The notes beneath the pieces were generated by a model. It searched no databases. It was not told where the DNA came from and worked only from the letters and a program-made list of their open reading frames with translations. This document shows positions 43,671 through 51,977 of a stretch of DNA of 64,000 nucleotides, one piece after another. The stretch covers positions 186,001-250,000 of the forward strand of contig NZ_FRCB01000004.1 of the NCBI RefSeq assembly GCF_900142765.1. Direction: 5' to 3'. The translations under genes and the position numbers were made by a program. Numbering within the stretch: position 1 is the stretch's first letter; each line of letters opens with the position of its first letter. The stretch comes from Roseovarius litoreus (GTDB lineage: Bacteria; Pseudomonadota; Alphaproteobacteria; Rhodobacterales; Rhodobacteraceae).

Positions 43671-45245
43671 TTAGGATTTCTGGAACATGGCGAGCATGCG
43701 CCGTGTCACGAGGAAGCCGCCGAAAATATTGATCGAGGCCATGAAGACCGCCACCGCACCAAGCACGGTGATCAGCGCCGAACTGGAGCCGATCTGCATC
43801 AGCGCGCCCAGAATGATGATCGACGAGATCGCGTTGGTGATCGCCATCAGCGGCGTGTGCAGCGAATGGCTGACGCCCCAGATCACCTGGAAACCGACAA
43901 AGACGGACAGGACGAACACGATGAAATGCTGCATGAAGCTGGCCGGGGCGACAAGGCCCACCGCCAGAAGCAGCACCGCGCCCACGGTCAGCAGCACCAC
44001 CTGATTGCGGGTCTGCTGCTTGAACGCGGCCAGTTCCTTGGCCCGCTTTTCCTCGGGCGTCAGTTCCTTGGGCGCTTCCTTCTTGGGCTGCGCCGCGATC
44101 GCCTGCACCTTGGGCGGCGGTGGCGGGAAGGTCACCTCTCCGGCATGCGCCACGGTGGCGCCGCGGATCACGTCATCCTCCATGTTGTGCACGACCTGAC
44201 CGTCCTTTTCGGGCGTCAGATCGGTCATCATGTGGCGGATATTGGTGGCGTAAAGGCTCGAGGATTGCGTCGCCATCCGGCTGGGGAAATCGGTATAGCC
44301 GATGATCGTCACGCCATTGTCGGTGACGATCTTCTCATCCATCACCGTCAGCTTGCAGTTGCCGCCCTTTTCCGCCGCCAGATCGACGATGACCGAGCCG
44401 CGCTTCATCGCCTTGACCATGTCCTCGGTCCAGAGCTCAGGCGCTTCGCGGTTGGGGATGAGAGCGGTGGTGATGACGATATCCACCTCGGGCGCCAGCT
44501 CGCGGAACTTGGCCAGCTGCGCCTCGCGGAATTCCGGCGAAGACGGAGCGGCATAGCCGCCCGTTGCGGCACCATCCTGCGCTTCTTCCTCGAAATCGAG
44601 ATAGACGAACTCGGCGCCCATCGACTGCACCTGCTCGGCCACTTCGGGGCGCACGTCGAACGCATAGGTGATCGCGCCAAGCGAGGTCGATGTCCCGATC
44701 GCCGCAAGACCCGCGACGCCCGCGCCCACCACCAGCACCTTGGCCGGCGGCACCTTGCCCGCAGCCGTCACCTGCCCGGTGAAGAACCGGCCGAAATTGT
44801 TGCCCGCTTCGATCACCGCGCGGTAGCCCGCGATATTGGCCATCGAGCTCAGGGCGTCCATCTTCTGCGCGCGGCTGATGCGCGGCACCATGTCCATGGC
44901 GATGACCGATGTGCCCTTGTCGGCCAGAAGCTTCATCTGCGCTTCGTTCTGGGCCGGCCAGAAGAACGAGATCAGCAGTTGCTCGGCGCGCAGGCGCTTG
45001 GCCTCGGCTTCCGTGGGCGGGCGCACCTTGGCGATGATGTCGCACGCCTTGTAGAGCGCCGCGGCGGTTTTCACCACCTCGACACCGGCCTCCTTATAGG
45101 CGGCATCGGAAAAGCCCGCGGCCTGACCCGCGCCCGATTCAATCGCGCAGTCATAGCCCAGTTTCTGAAGCTGGAGCGCCGAATCAGGCGTCATGGCGAC
45201 CCGTGCCTCACCCTCCATCACTTCTTTTGGTGTACCGATCTTCAA
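43671..45245 (-). CDS. pntA: NAD(P) transhydrogenase subunit alpha
   Basis: PntA (524 residues) has the NAD(H)-binding domain I (MKIGTPKEVMEGEARVAMTP at the start, VLVVGAGVAGLAAIGTSTSL as the nucleotide loop near residue 170), a Pro/Lys-rich linker (EVTFPPPPPKVQAI), and a C-terminal block of about four membrane helices (VVLLTVGAVLLLAVGLVAPA and FIVFVLSVFVGFQVIWGVSH). It is the single-chain E. coli-like form, not the three-gene Rhodospirillum form in which domain I and the membrane part are split. It leads the pntA-pntB operon. Confidence 0.97.
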   Translation of the reverse strand: MKIGTPKEVMEGEARVAMTPDSALQLQKLGYDCAIESGAGQAAGFSDAAYKEAGVEVVKTAAALYKACDIIAKVRPPTEAEAKRLRAEQLLISFFWPAQNEAQMKLLADKGTSVIAMDMVPRISRAQKMDALSSMANIAGYRAVIEAGNNFGRFFTGQVTAAGKVPPAKVLVVGAGVAGLAAIGTSTSLGAITYAFDVRPEVAEQVQSMGAEFVYLDFEEEAQDGAATGGYAAPSSPEFREAQLAKFRELAPEVDIVITTALIPNREAPELWTEDMVKAMKRGSVIVDLAAEKGGNCKLTVMDEKIVTDNGVTIIGYTDFPSRMATQSSSLYATNIRHMMTDLTPEKDGQVVHNMEDDVIRGATVAHAGEVTFPPPPPKVQAIAAQPKKEAPKELTPEEKRAKELAAFKQQTRNQVVLLTVGAVLLLAVGLVAPASFMQHFIVFVLSVFVGFQVIWGVSHSLHTPLMAITNAISSIIILGALMQIGSSSALITVLGAVAVFMASINIFGGFLVTRRMLAMFQKS

Positions 45246-45386
45246 GGTCGTTTCCCCCGTTTATCGTTCGATTTTATTGGTCTGCGCGCACAAGTCGCGC
45301 CAGCCGTTCATCCGGCTTTAAATAGTGTTGAGCCGGGTTATTCCAGATTTTTCTACCGCTTTCGTTGCAGGCTTCGTCGCATCCTG

Positions 45387-45839
45387 TCAAATCCAGCGGC
45401 GTGTCTTTTCGCAATAGCGCGCGAAATCCATGCGAAACTTGCGGCGCATCCTGTCCTCTTCGGGCTCGATGAAGCGTTTCTCGATCACCCAGACGAAGAT
45501 CGGCACCAGCGGCAACGCCAGAACCGCGTCCCACCACAGGATCAGCCCCGCCAGCACCAGCGCATCCCCCAGATAGATCGGATTGCGCGTTCGGCTGAAA
45601 ATTCCGGTCTGGATCAGCCGCTCTGGCGTCTCATGCGGAATGACCGTGGTGCGGTGGCGGCGGAACTCGGACAGCGCCAGCGCCATCAGCACCACCCCGC
45701 CCCCCACCAGCAGGCCGCCGGCAAACTCGGACCATGCCCCGCCGAAACTCAGACCGGCGGGATAATACGTCGCCTGCCCCCAGGCCAGCACCAGACAGCC
45801 CAACAGCCAGACCGGGGGCATATCGAGCCATTTCGCCAT
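45387..45839 (-). CDS. isoprenylcysteine carboxyl methyltransferase-like membrane protein
   Basis: A 150-residue membrane protein with about four helices and the ICMT/PEMT-type SAM motif: TGIFSRTRNPIYLGDALVLA near residue 80, and the C-terminal EKRFIEPEEDRMRRKFRMDF with the conserved acidic residues. Bacterial members methylate unknown lipophilic acids or amines. The ATG at 45839 starts the first helix and lies 40 nt after the MBL gene on the same strand, so the two are probably cotranscribed. Confidence 0.83.
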   Translation of the reverse strand: MAKWLDMPPVWLLGCLVLAWGQATYYPAGLSFGGAWSEFAGGLLVGGGVVLMALALSEFRRHRTTVIPHETPERLIQTGIFSRTRNPIYLGDALVLAGLILWWDAVLALPLVPIFVWVIEKRFIEPEEDRMRRKFRMDFARYCEKTRRWI

Positions 45840-45879
45840 CAGATGTGCGCCGCCCAAGGCGGCAGGGCGATGATCCGGC

Positions 45880-46830
45880 TCATTCCCATTCCATTTCCTC
45901 GAACACGCGGCCCGCATTCTTGGTGGCCAGCTCCTCGAACGTGTCCAGATGCGCCCATTGGGACTGATCCACGTAATAGGCCTCGGACAGATCGCCGCCA
46001 TTCTCGATATGCTCGCCGATCTTCGCGCGCAGATCCTTGAGGTAATCCGAAGTATAGCGCGTCACCTGCGCCATGTTCGTCGGATGCCCGTGACCGGGGA
46101 TCACATAGGTCGCGCCCAGACCGGCGAACGGCCCGTCGAACGTGTCGATCCAGCCATCGGTATCGGTGCCCGGAAAGATCGGCGGCATCCGTTCGTGAAA
46201 GGCGATGTCCCCGGCGATCACGATGCCCCATTGCGGGATCCACACCTGCGTGTCGCCCGGCCCATGCGCAGGGCCAAGATGCAGCACATGGATGGTCACA
46301 TCGCCCATCTCGACGATCTTCTCGTCCTCGAAACTCAGGTTCGGGACGGCGATGGTGGTGCCTTCGGCCTTGTCGCGGTTATAGCCCTGCATGCCTTGCA
46401 GGATGAAATCGCCTTCGGACTCGATCTCGTGGATCGCATCCACATGGGCGAGGATATCCACACCCTGTTCCGCCCAATAGGAATTGCCAAGAAACGCGTG
46501 GCCCTGCCCGTTCTCGTTGATCACCAGCTTCACGGGCTGGTCGGTCACGGTCTTGATCTCGTCATGCAGCGCCTTGGCCAGACGATAGGACGCGCCGCCA
46601 TTCACGACGACGACGCCATCGCCGGTGACGACGAAACTCAGATTGTTGTTATGGCCCGCATTCTCATAGGTGGGCGGCGCCGTGGCGCCGATCGCGGTGA
46701 ACACATGCGGGATGAACTCGACCGGCTTGGAATAAAGCTCGGACTGCGGATACTGGTCCGCGATGTCCTCCGAGGCCAGCGCGGGCAAGGCAAGCCCGGC
46801 GGCCAGCAGGGCTGCGAAAATCGGTTTCAT
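45880..46830 (-). CDS. exported MBL-fold protein with lost metal ligands
   Basis: A 316-residue protein with a signal peptide (MKPIFAALLAAGLALPALA) and a metallo-beta-lactamase fold of the type linked to sulfur or quinoprotein oxidation (SoxH-like): NNNLSFVVTGDGVVVVNGGA near residue 61, LHLGPAHGPGDTQVWIPQWG, ATYVIPGHGHPTN. The first metal motif HxHxDH is replaced by INENGQGHAFLGN near residue 104, so several ligands of the zinc site are gone, while the later His residues remain. It may bind one metal or none. A typical hydrolase role is doubtful. Confidence 0.82.
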   Translation of the reverse strand: MKPIFAALLAAGLALPALASEDIADQYPQSELYSKPVEFIPHVFTAIGATAPPTYENAGHNNNLSFVVTGDGVVVVNGGASYRLAKALHDEIKTVTDQPVKLVINENGQGHAFLGNSYWAEQGVDILAHVDAIHEIESEGDFILQGMQGYNRDKAEGTTIAVPNLSFEDEKIVEMGDVTIHVLHLGPAHGPGDTQVWIPQWGIVIAGDIAFHERMPPIFPGTDTDGWIDTFDGPFAGLGATYVIPGHGHPTNMAQVTRYTSDYLKDLRAKIGEHIENGGDLSEAYYVDQSQWAHLDTFEELATKNAGRVFEEMEWE

Positions 46831-46969
46831 GACATCCTCCCTTGGATAATGGCACGATGTTACGCATTCACCTTCGTGAATGTCTAGGGGGTGTGATGCG
46901 GACCCGACGCCCTTGCCTGCCGGCCACGCCTCTGTAGGGTAGCGGTGTCACGATAACGGGAGGATGACA

Positions 46970-47740
46970 ATGCTCGACGGCAGGCACGCACTCGTCACGG
47001 GGGGCGGCACGGGAATCGGTCTGGCCATAGCCACGGCGCTTGCCCGGGCTGGCGCGCAGGTCACCATCACCGGCCGCCGCGCCGAGGTGCTTCAGGACGC
47101 AGCCGCAGGCCTTGCCGCACCGGTCACGGGCGGCCTGCACCCGCTGGTCATGGACGTGACCGACGAGGCTCAGGTCAGCGACGCCATCGCCCGCGCCACA
47201 GCCGCGCGCGGCCCGTTACATATCTGCATCCCCAACGCCGGCATCGCCGAGGGCCGCGCGATCCACAAGACCGACACCGACGCCTGGCGCCGCATCATGG
47301 CAACCAATCTCGACGGCTCCTTCTGGACGATCCGCGAAAGCCTGGCCTCGATGCGCGACGCCGATTGGGGCCGGGTGGTGGCGATCTCATCCATTGCCGG
47401 GCTGAAGGGGCTGAAAGGCGCCGCCGCCTACAGCGCCTCGAAACACGGGCTGATCGGCCTGATCCGGGGGCTGAGCGAGGATTACATGGGCAGCCCCCTC
47501 ACCTTCAACGCGATCTGCCCCGGCTATGTCGACACCGAGATCGTCAGCCGCAACGCCGACGCCATCAGCGCCCGCGCCGGCATCAGCGCCGATGCGGCGC
47601 GCGACATGATGATCGCCCAGAACCGCCATCATCGCCTGATCGCCCCCGACGAGGTAGCGCAGGCGGTGCTGTGGCTCTGCGGTCCGGGATCGTGCAGCGT
47701 GAACGGCCAATGCATCGAAATCGCCGGAGGGCAGGTCTAG
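46970..47740 (+). CDS. SDR-family oxidoreductase (3-hydroxyacyl-CoA / acetoacetyl-CoA reductase-like)
   Basis: A short-chain dehydrogenase of 256 residues: TGGGTGIGLAIATALARAGA near residue 9 (NAD(P) loop), NAGIAEG near 84, the catalytic Ser in VAISSIAGLKG and YSASK near 149, and CPGYVDTEIVSRNA. The ATG at 46970 lies 6 nt after GGGAGG; the ATG at 46964 directly abuts it and is less likely. It resembles 3-hydroxybutyrate or hydroxyacyl-CoA dehydrogenases. A repeat array and kynU follow. Confidence 0.87.
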   Translation: MLDGRHALVTGGGTGIGLAIATALARAGAQVTITGRRAEVLQDAAAGLAAPVTGGLHPLVMDVTDEAQVSDAIARATAARGPLHICIPNAGIAEGRAIHKTDTDAWRRIMATNLDGSFWTIRESLASMRDADWGRVVAISSIAGLKGLKGAAAYSASKHGLIGLIRGLSEDYMGSPLTFNAICPGYVDTEIVSRNADAISARAGISADAARDMMIAQNRHHRLIAPDEVAQAVLWLCGPGSCSVNGQCIEIAGGQV

Positions 47741-47786
47741 GGCGTGCGCTGCGTTAACGCCGCCGTCCGGGCGCGCGCGCACCGAA

Positions 47787-47842
47787 AGGATACCGACGCG
47801 ATACCGATGTGATACCGACACGATACCGAAGCCCTTTTCCCC
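47787..47842. repeat. array of four 11-bp repeats, copy 2 (inverted)
   Basis: GATACCGA starts at 47789, 47800, 47811 and 47822, an exact 11-bp period. Read on the minus strand, the 41-bp core equals that at 32901-32941 at 39 of 41 positions, with the match running into AAGCCCTTTTCCC at 47829-47842. TTAAC words lie at 47754 and 47858. The array is about 49 nt after the SDR stop codon and 44 nt before kynU begins. Confidence 0.85.
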
Positions 47843-47885
47843 ATGCCTTTCAACGCATTAACCCAGATTCGCCGGAAAACCGCCC

Positions 47886-49079
47886 ATGACCGATTTCAGC
47901 GCCACCAAATCCATGTTCGATCTGCCCGAAGGGCTGGTCTATCTCGACGGCAATTCGCTTGGCCCCCTGCCCCGCGCCGCGTCGGACCGGATGGCCCGGG
48001 TCATGCAGGAGGAATGGGGCAAGCTGCTGATCTCCGGCTGGAACAAGGCCGGATGGATGGCCCAGCCGATGCGCACGGGCGACCGCATCGCGCGGCTGAT
48101 CGGCGCCGAGCCGGGCCATGTGGTGATCGGCGACACCCTGTCGATCAAGGTCTATCAGGCGCTCGCCGCCGCACTGGACATGCGCCCCGACCGGCGGGTG
48201 ATCCTGTCCGACAGCGGCAATTTCCCCTCGGATCTCTATATGGCCGAGGGGCTTGTCGCGGCGCTGGACCGAGGGCTGGAGCTGCGTGTCGTCGCCCCCG
48301 AGGCGGTGGAAAGCGCCCTCACCGACGAGGTGGCGGTGATGATGCTTACGCAGGTGGATTACCGTACCGGCCGGATGCACGACATGGCCCGGCTGACGGA
48401 AAAAGCCCACGAAACCGGGGCTTTGGCCCTGTGGGATCTGGCCCATAGCGCGGGGGCGGTGCCGGTGGACCTGTCGGGCGCACAGGTGGATTTCGCGGTG
48501 GGCTGCACCTACAAGTTTCTCAATGGCGGCCCCGGTGCTCCGGCCTTCATCTATGTGGCGCCGCGCCATGCCGACACCGCTCGACCAGCCCTGTCGGGCT
48601 GGCTCGGTCACGCAGCCCCGTTCGCCTTCGAGCCCGCCTACCGCCCCGGCACCGGCATCGAACGGATGCGCGTCGGCACCCCGCCGGTGCTGGCGCTGGC
48701 GGCGCTCGAGGCGGCGCTGGATATCTGGGACCGCGTCGACATGGCCGATCTGCGGGCGCGCGCCATCACCCTTGCCGAGCGGTTCATCGCCGCGATCGAG
48801 CCCGCCTGCCCGATGCTGACCCTCGCCTCGCCCCGCGATCCCGCGCAGCGCGGCAGCCAGGTTTCGTTCCATTTCGAGCATGGCTTTGAGGCGATGCAGG
48901 CCTGCATCGCCCACGGCGTCGTGGGGGATTTCCGCGCCCCCGACATCATGCGCTTCGGCATCACCCCCCTCTATCTGGACGAGGCCGATATCGACCGCGC
49001 CGCCCAGGTGATCCGGCAGGTCATGCAGGACCGCCTGTGGGACGATCCGGCCTATCGCATAAGGGACAAGGTGACCTGA
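47886..49079 (+). CDS. kynU: kynureninase
   Basis: KynU (397 residues) is a PLP enzyme that splits kynurenine to anthranilate and alanine in tryptophan breakdown. The N-terminal LVYLDGNSLGPLP is the family mark; the Schiff-base lysine lies in FAVGCTYKFLNGGPGAPAFI near residue 208; the substrate region includes DLAHSAGAVPVDL and PALSGWLGHAAPF. No other kyn gene is beside it. The repeat array sits in its 145-nt upstream region. Confidence 0.95.
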   Translation: MTDFSATKSMFDLPEGLVYLDGNSLGPLPRAASDRMARVMQEEWGKLLISGWNKAGWMAQPMRTGDRIARLIGAEPGHVVIGDTLSIKVYQALAAALDMRPDRRVILSDSGNFPSDLYMAEGLVAALDRGLELRVVAPEAVESALTDEVAVMMLTQVDYRTGRMHDMARLTEKAHETGALALWDLAHSAGAVPVDLSGAQVDFAVGCTYKFLNGGPGAPAFIYVAPRHADTARPALSGWLGHAAPFAFEPAYRPGTGIERMRVGTPPVLALAALEAALDIWDRVDMADLRARAITLAERFIAAIEPACPMLTLASPRDPAQRGSQVSFHFEHGFEAMQACIAHGVVGDFRAPDIMRFGITPLYLDEADIDRAAQVIRQVMQDRLWDDPAYRIRDKVT

Positions 49080-49381
49080 CCCACCCCGCCTCGGGCGGTC
49101 CCGTTCCATGCTGAAAAGAACCGGAGCGGCCCCTGTCGCGGCGGTCGTTTCACCCGCGATCCTGTCACCGACAAAAGTGACGGTCAGGCGTCAGCTTCCG
49201 CGATTTGTCATGGTTTCGCCACAGGCGCCCCCAACTAATGCACCATTTGCAAACAATTTTATCAATCAGTGCGAACACCGGCGCGCGGTTTTGTCCTTGG
49301 GGCCTGATCGTCCGGTAACGCGATCCCGACCGTGTGTTTCGGTCGGATAGTTTGGTAAAGTATGTGTGGGGTATCGGTATC
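49080..49381. other. 302-nt intergenic region upstream of the Hint gene
   Basis: No gene is visible. The part from about 49200 to 49270 is less GC-rich (GCACCATTTGCAAACAATTT) and probably holds the promoter of the Hint gene. A tandem hexamer GGTATCGGTATC ends at 49381; it resembles, but is not, the 11-bp repeat. Confidence 0.5.
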
Positions 49382-50101
49382 ATGGTTTGGGAAAATATGC
49401 ATCGGGTGGCGTCCGCGGTCGATAAATGCCGCAGCCCCCACGAGATTGCGCAGAGCGCCGCGGCGGGCCTGTCCGAATGGCACAGCACGACACCGAGCAG
49501 CGTGTCTTTGACCATATGCTTCACCCCCGGCACGATGATCCTCACCGAAACCGGCGAGCGCCCGATCGAAACGCTCAGGCCCTCGGACCGCGTGATCACA
49601 CGCGACAGCGGAGTGCAGGAGATCCGCTGGATCGGCAAGCGCCGGGTTGCGGGCCATGGCGACATGGCGCCTGTGTCGATCGGGGCAAACGTGTTCGAGG
49701 GTGCGCAGGACGCGCTGCTGGTCTCGCCGCATCACCGGATACTCTATACCGGCTATGTGGCCGAACTTCTCTTCGGCGAGCTCGAGGTGCTGGTGGCCGC
49801 GCAAGACCTCATCGACGGCACCGATGTGCAGCGCCAGATCTGTGATGAGGTGACCTATATCCATCTGATGTTTGACCGACACGAGGTGATCTATGCCAAC
49901 GGCATGGCCACGGAAAGCTTTCTTGCAAGCGACCTCGCGCTGTCCGGCCTTGCAGACGCCTCGCGCGAGAGCCTGCTTGCGACCCTGCCCGATCTGCGCA
50001 GCGCAAGTACCGCACATCCCGAGCCCGCACGCCCCTGCCTTGCCGCGCATGAGGCGCAGCTGTTGTCGCGCACGATAGCCGCAGCGCGACGGCCCATGTG
50101 A
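49382..50101 (+). CDS. stand-alone Hint-domain protein
   Basis: A 239-residue protein whose core is a Hint (hedgehog/intein) domain of the Hint_2 type common in Rhodobacterales: TICFTPGTMILTETGERPIE with the catalytic Cys near residue 45, LRPSDRVITRDSGVQEIRWI, VLVSPHHRILYTG-like SPHHRILYTGYVAELLFGEL and FDRHEVIYANGMATESFL. Such domains autoprocess in other contexts, but here there is no C-terminal Asn nor an RTX or other cargo domain. A GTG at 49334 and an ATG at 49398 are alternative starts; none has a clear ribosome binding site. Confidence 0.8.
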   Translation: MVWENMHRVASAVDKCRSPHEIAQSAAAGLSEWHSTTPSSVSLTICFTPGTMILTETGERPIETLRPSDRVITRDSGVQEIRWIGKRRVAGHGDMAPVSIGANVFEGAQDALLVSPHHRILYTGYVAELLFGELEVLVAAQDLIDGTDVQRQICDEVTYIHLMFDRHEVIYANGMATESFLASDLALSGLADASRESLLATLPDLRSASTAHPEPARPCLAAHEAQLLSRTIAAARRPM

Positions 50102-50127
50102 TCGGTGACGTGATCGGGTGACGCGCC

Positions 50128-50670
50128 TCAGCAGGCCTTGTCGACCTTGGCGGCCCAATCGCTCACCATGGCCTTGAGCGCGGTCCAGTCGGTATATTCA
50201 GTATCGGCGTTGGGATCGACCGTCTGACCCTTTTGCGAAGCCACCCACCGCATCGCCCAGGATTTCAGGAAATCATACTGTGTGAACCGAAAGGCCCCGG
50301 CGATCTGCTCGACACGCCTTGGGTGCCAGCCGGTATCCTCGAAAAAACGCTGCGCGATAGTCTCGAGATCGGCCAATTCATCAGGATCGCCCCCGACAAT
50401 CGCCAACGAGACCGACAGGAACACCGTGGGCAGATGCCCGAGGGCCTCGGCATGCTCGGCGGCGAAATGGGCCATCTCTTTCTGGTAATGCTGCATATGA
50501 AGCGATGCCGCCAGGATCGCCGCATCGAACCGCGCGATGTCGATCTCATCCGCACCGCTTGCCTGCAACAGCTCCACCGAATGTCCCGCGGCGATCAACG
50601 TATCCGAGCAAACCTGACAGATGCGGCGGGTCTGGCCTTCGGTGGTGGCATAGACGATGAGGATTTTCAT
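50128..50670 (-). CDS. flavodoxin-domain protein (HemG-like)
   Basis: A 180-residue flavodoxin-fold protein: MKILIVYATTEGQTRRICQV at the N-terminus is the FMN phosphate loop; AILAASLHMQHYQKEMAHFA and PTVFLSVSLAIVGGD are the next FMN-binding loops. Its length and sequence pattern resemble menaquinone/quinone-dependent protoporphyrinogen IX dehydrogenase HemG; a general flavodoxin reductase partner is the alternative. The start follows GGGGGAC. Convergent with the Hint gene. Confidence 0.82.
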   Translation of the reverse strand: MKILIVYATTEGQTRRICQVCSDTLIAAGHSVELLQASGADEIDIARFDAAILAASLHMQHYQKEMAHFAAEHAEALGHLPTVFLSVSLAIVGGDPDELADLETIAQRFFEDTGWHPRRVEQIAGAFRFTQYDFLKSWAMRWVASQKGQTVDPNADTEYTDWTALKAMVSDWAAKVDKAC

Positions 50671-50767
50671 GATGTCCCCCTGTTGCGGCTGACTGACATG
50701 TCGCAGGCTACCACCGCGCAGGCGGCCCCGCCTTGTCATGCGTCAAGCAAAGCAGGCAGGATCGTGT

Positions 50768-51547
50768 TCAGGCCGACCTGAGAGAGGGCGTCTGCGCGCC
50801 CGCCGCCCATGCGCGCGCGGCCTCGCCGAAGGCCTCGAACAGGGGCCGGCTTACAGGGTCGTTGGCGGCGTTGTATTCGGGGTGCCATTGCACGGCGAGC
50901 GCAAAGCCCTTGGCCCCCTCGACATACAGCGCCTCGGGAGTGCCGTCGGGTGCGAACCCGTCTATCACGACCCCCCGGCCCGGCCTGACGATGCCCTGAC
51001 CGTGCAGCGTGTTGGTCATCACCTCTTCGGCGCCCATCAGCCGGTGGAACACACCGCCCTTGCCGAAGCGGACCGCATGGCGCAGCGCAAATTTTTCTTC
51101 GATCGTGCCGTTGGGCGGCATCCGGTGATTGTCGCGGCCGGGCAATTCACGGATTTCCGGGTGCAGCGTGCCGCCAAGCGCCACGTTCATCTCCTGAAAG
51201 CCACGGCAGATGCCCATCACCGGCTGACCGCGCTCGAGGCAGGCCCGCACCAGCGGCAGGGTGATCGCATCACGTGCCCGATCGAACGCGCCATGCGCCT
51301 CGGTGGCAGGCTCGCCATATTCCTCGGGATGCACATTGGGGCGCCCGCCCGTCAGCAGGAAGCCGTCGCACACCTCGAGCAGCTCATCGACGCTGACAAA
51401 TCTGGGATCGCTCGGCACCAGAAGAGGCATGCAGCCCGAGACACCCGACACCGCCTCGGAATTCATCATCCCACCGGCATGAACCGGGTAGCTGTCGTCG
51501 ATCTTGTATCGGTTCCCGATGATGCCGATGACGGGGCGCATGGTCAT
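50768..51547 (-). CDS. class I glutamine amidotransferase-like hydrolase (peptidase C26, PuuD-like)
   Basis: A 259-residue gamma-glutamyl hydrolase-fold enzyme: RPVIGIIGNRYKIDD near the start, nucleophilic Cys in VMGICRGFQEMNVALGG near residue 120, and the His/Glu pair in AVQWHPEYNA near 232. PuuD hydrolyses gamma-glutamyl-GABA in putrescine breakdown. No other puu gene is nearby, so the substrate is inferred. The ATG at 51547 follows AGGA; 51541 is the alternative. Confidence 0.87.
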   Translation of the reverse strand: MTMRPVIGIIGNRYKIDDSYPVHAGGMMNSEAVSGVSGCMPLLVPSDPRFVSVDELLEVCDGFLLTGGRPNVHPEEYGEPATEAHGAFDRARDAITLPLVRACLERGQPVMGICRGFQEMNVALGGTLHPEIRELPGRDNHRMPPNGTIEEKFALRHAVRFGKGGVFHRLMGAEEVMTNTLHGQGIVRPGRGVVIDGFAPDGTPEALYVEGAKGFALAVQWHPEYNAANDPVSRPLFEAFGEAARAWAAGAQTPSLRSA

Positions 51548-51689
51548 GGACGTCCTGTTCTTGCTTCTGACCAGAATGTAACGTGAGGATGACCATAGGA
51601 AAACGGCGATAACTGCACAACCATCCGCGCATCCCTGCAGAACCTCTTTTCTCAACGCTTTCATAACGACTTGCCACTATCAAGGGCAG

Positions 51690-51778
51690 GTGAGAAATGG
51701 CGCGGGCGCCGGTCCGTGCCCGCTTCCCCCGGCGGTCAAGAATCAGCGTTCGCGCGGGGGATCTGCGCCATTTCTCAC
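51690..51778. repeat. 89-nt inverted-repeat element
   Basis: Perfect 14-bp arms GTGAGAAATGGCGC (51690-51703) and GCGCCATTTCTCAC (51765-51778) enclose 61 nt that can pair further (CCCCC at 51726 with GGGGG at 51756). There is no T-run. It lies between the DUF2256 stop and the C26 gene's upstream region. It could be a 3'-end hairpin, a small palindromic mobile unit or a processed RNA. Confidence 0.75.
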
Positions 51779-51797
51779 ACGACCCCCGCGCCGTATG

Positions 51798-51977
51798 TCA
51801 CCTTTTGACGGGCGATGCGGGATCGGGCGATGCGGTGCCGCGCGACCGCCGGCAGCGTTCGGAACAATGGCGCACATTCTCCCAATCGCGCTCCCATTTC
51901 TTGCGCCATGTGAAAGGCCGCCCGCAGGTGGCGCAGGGCTTCGACGGAAGATCGGATTTGCGCTTTTGCCGGAGCAT
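51798..51977 (-). CDS. DUF2256 domain protein coupled to photolyase
   Basis: A 59-residue basic protein read from the sequence: [20 protein letters not shown] at the start, then [20 protein letters not shown] and ending near PDPASPVKR. Four Cys (CATC and CSERC) form a probable zinc site, the DUF2256 pattern. Its ATG overlaps the TGA stop of the photolyase gene by one base (TGATG), so it is translated by coupling. DUF2256 genes are known neighbours of photolyase/cryptochrome genes; the molecular role is unknown. Confidence 0.85.
   Translation of the reverse strand: MLRQKRKSDLPSKPCATCGRPFTWRKKWERDWENVRHCSERCRRSRGTASPDPASPVKR

Noticed and set aside
41958..46040. 1360-codon plus-strand open frame across pntB, pntA and neighbours
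   Set aside because: It is antisense to well-conserved genes, its translation is His/Arg/Gln/Asp-rich as expected for a mirrored GC-rich frame, and it has no ribosome binding site or motif.
49370..49381. GGTATCGGTATC as a third copy of the 11-bp repeat array
   Set aside because: Two units with 6-bp period only, without the flanking conserved sequence.
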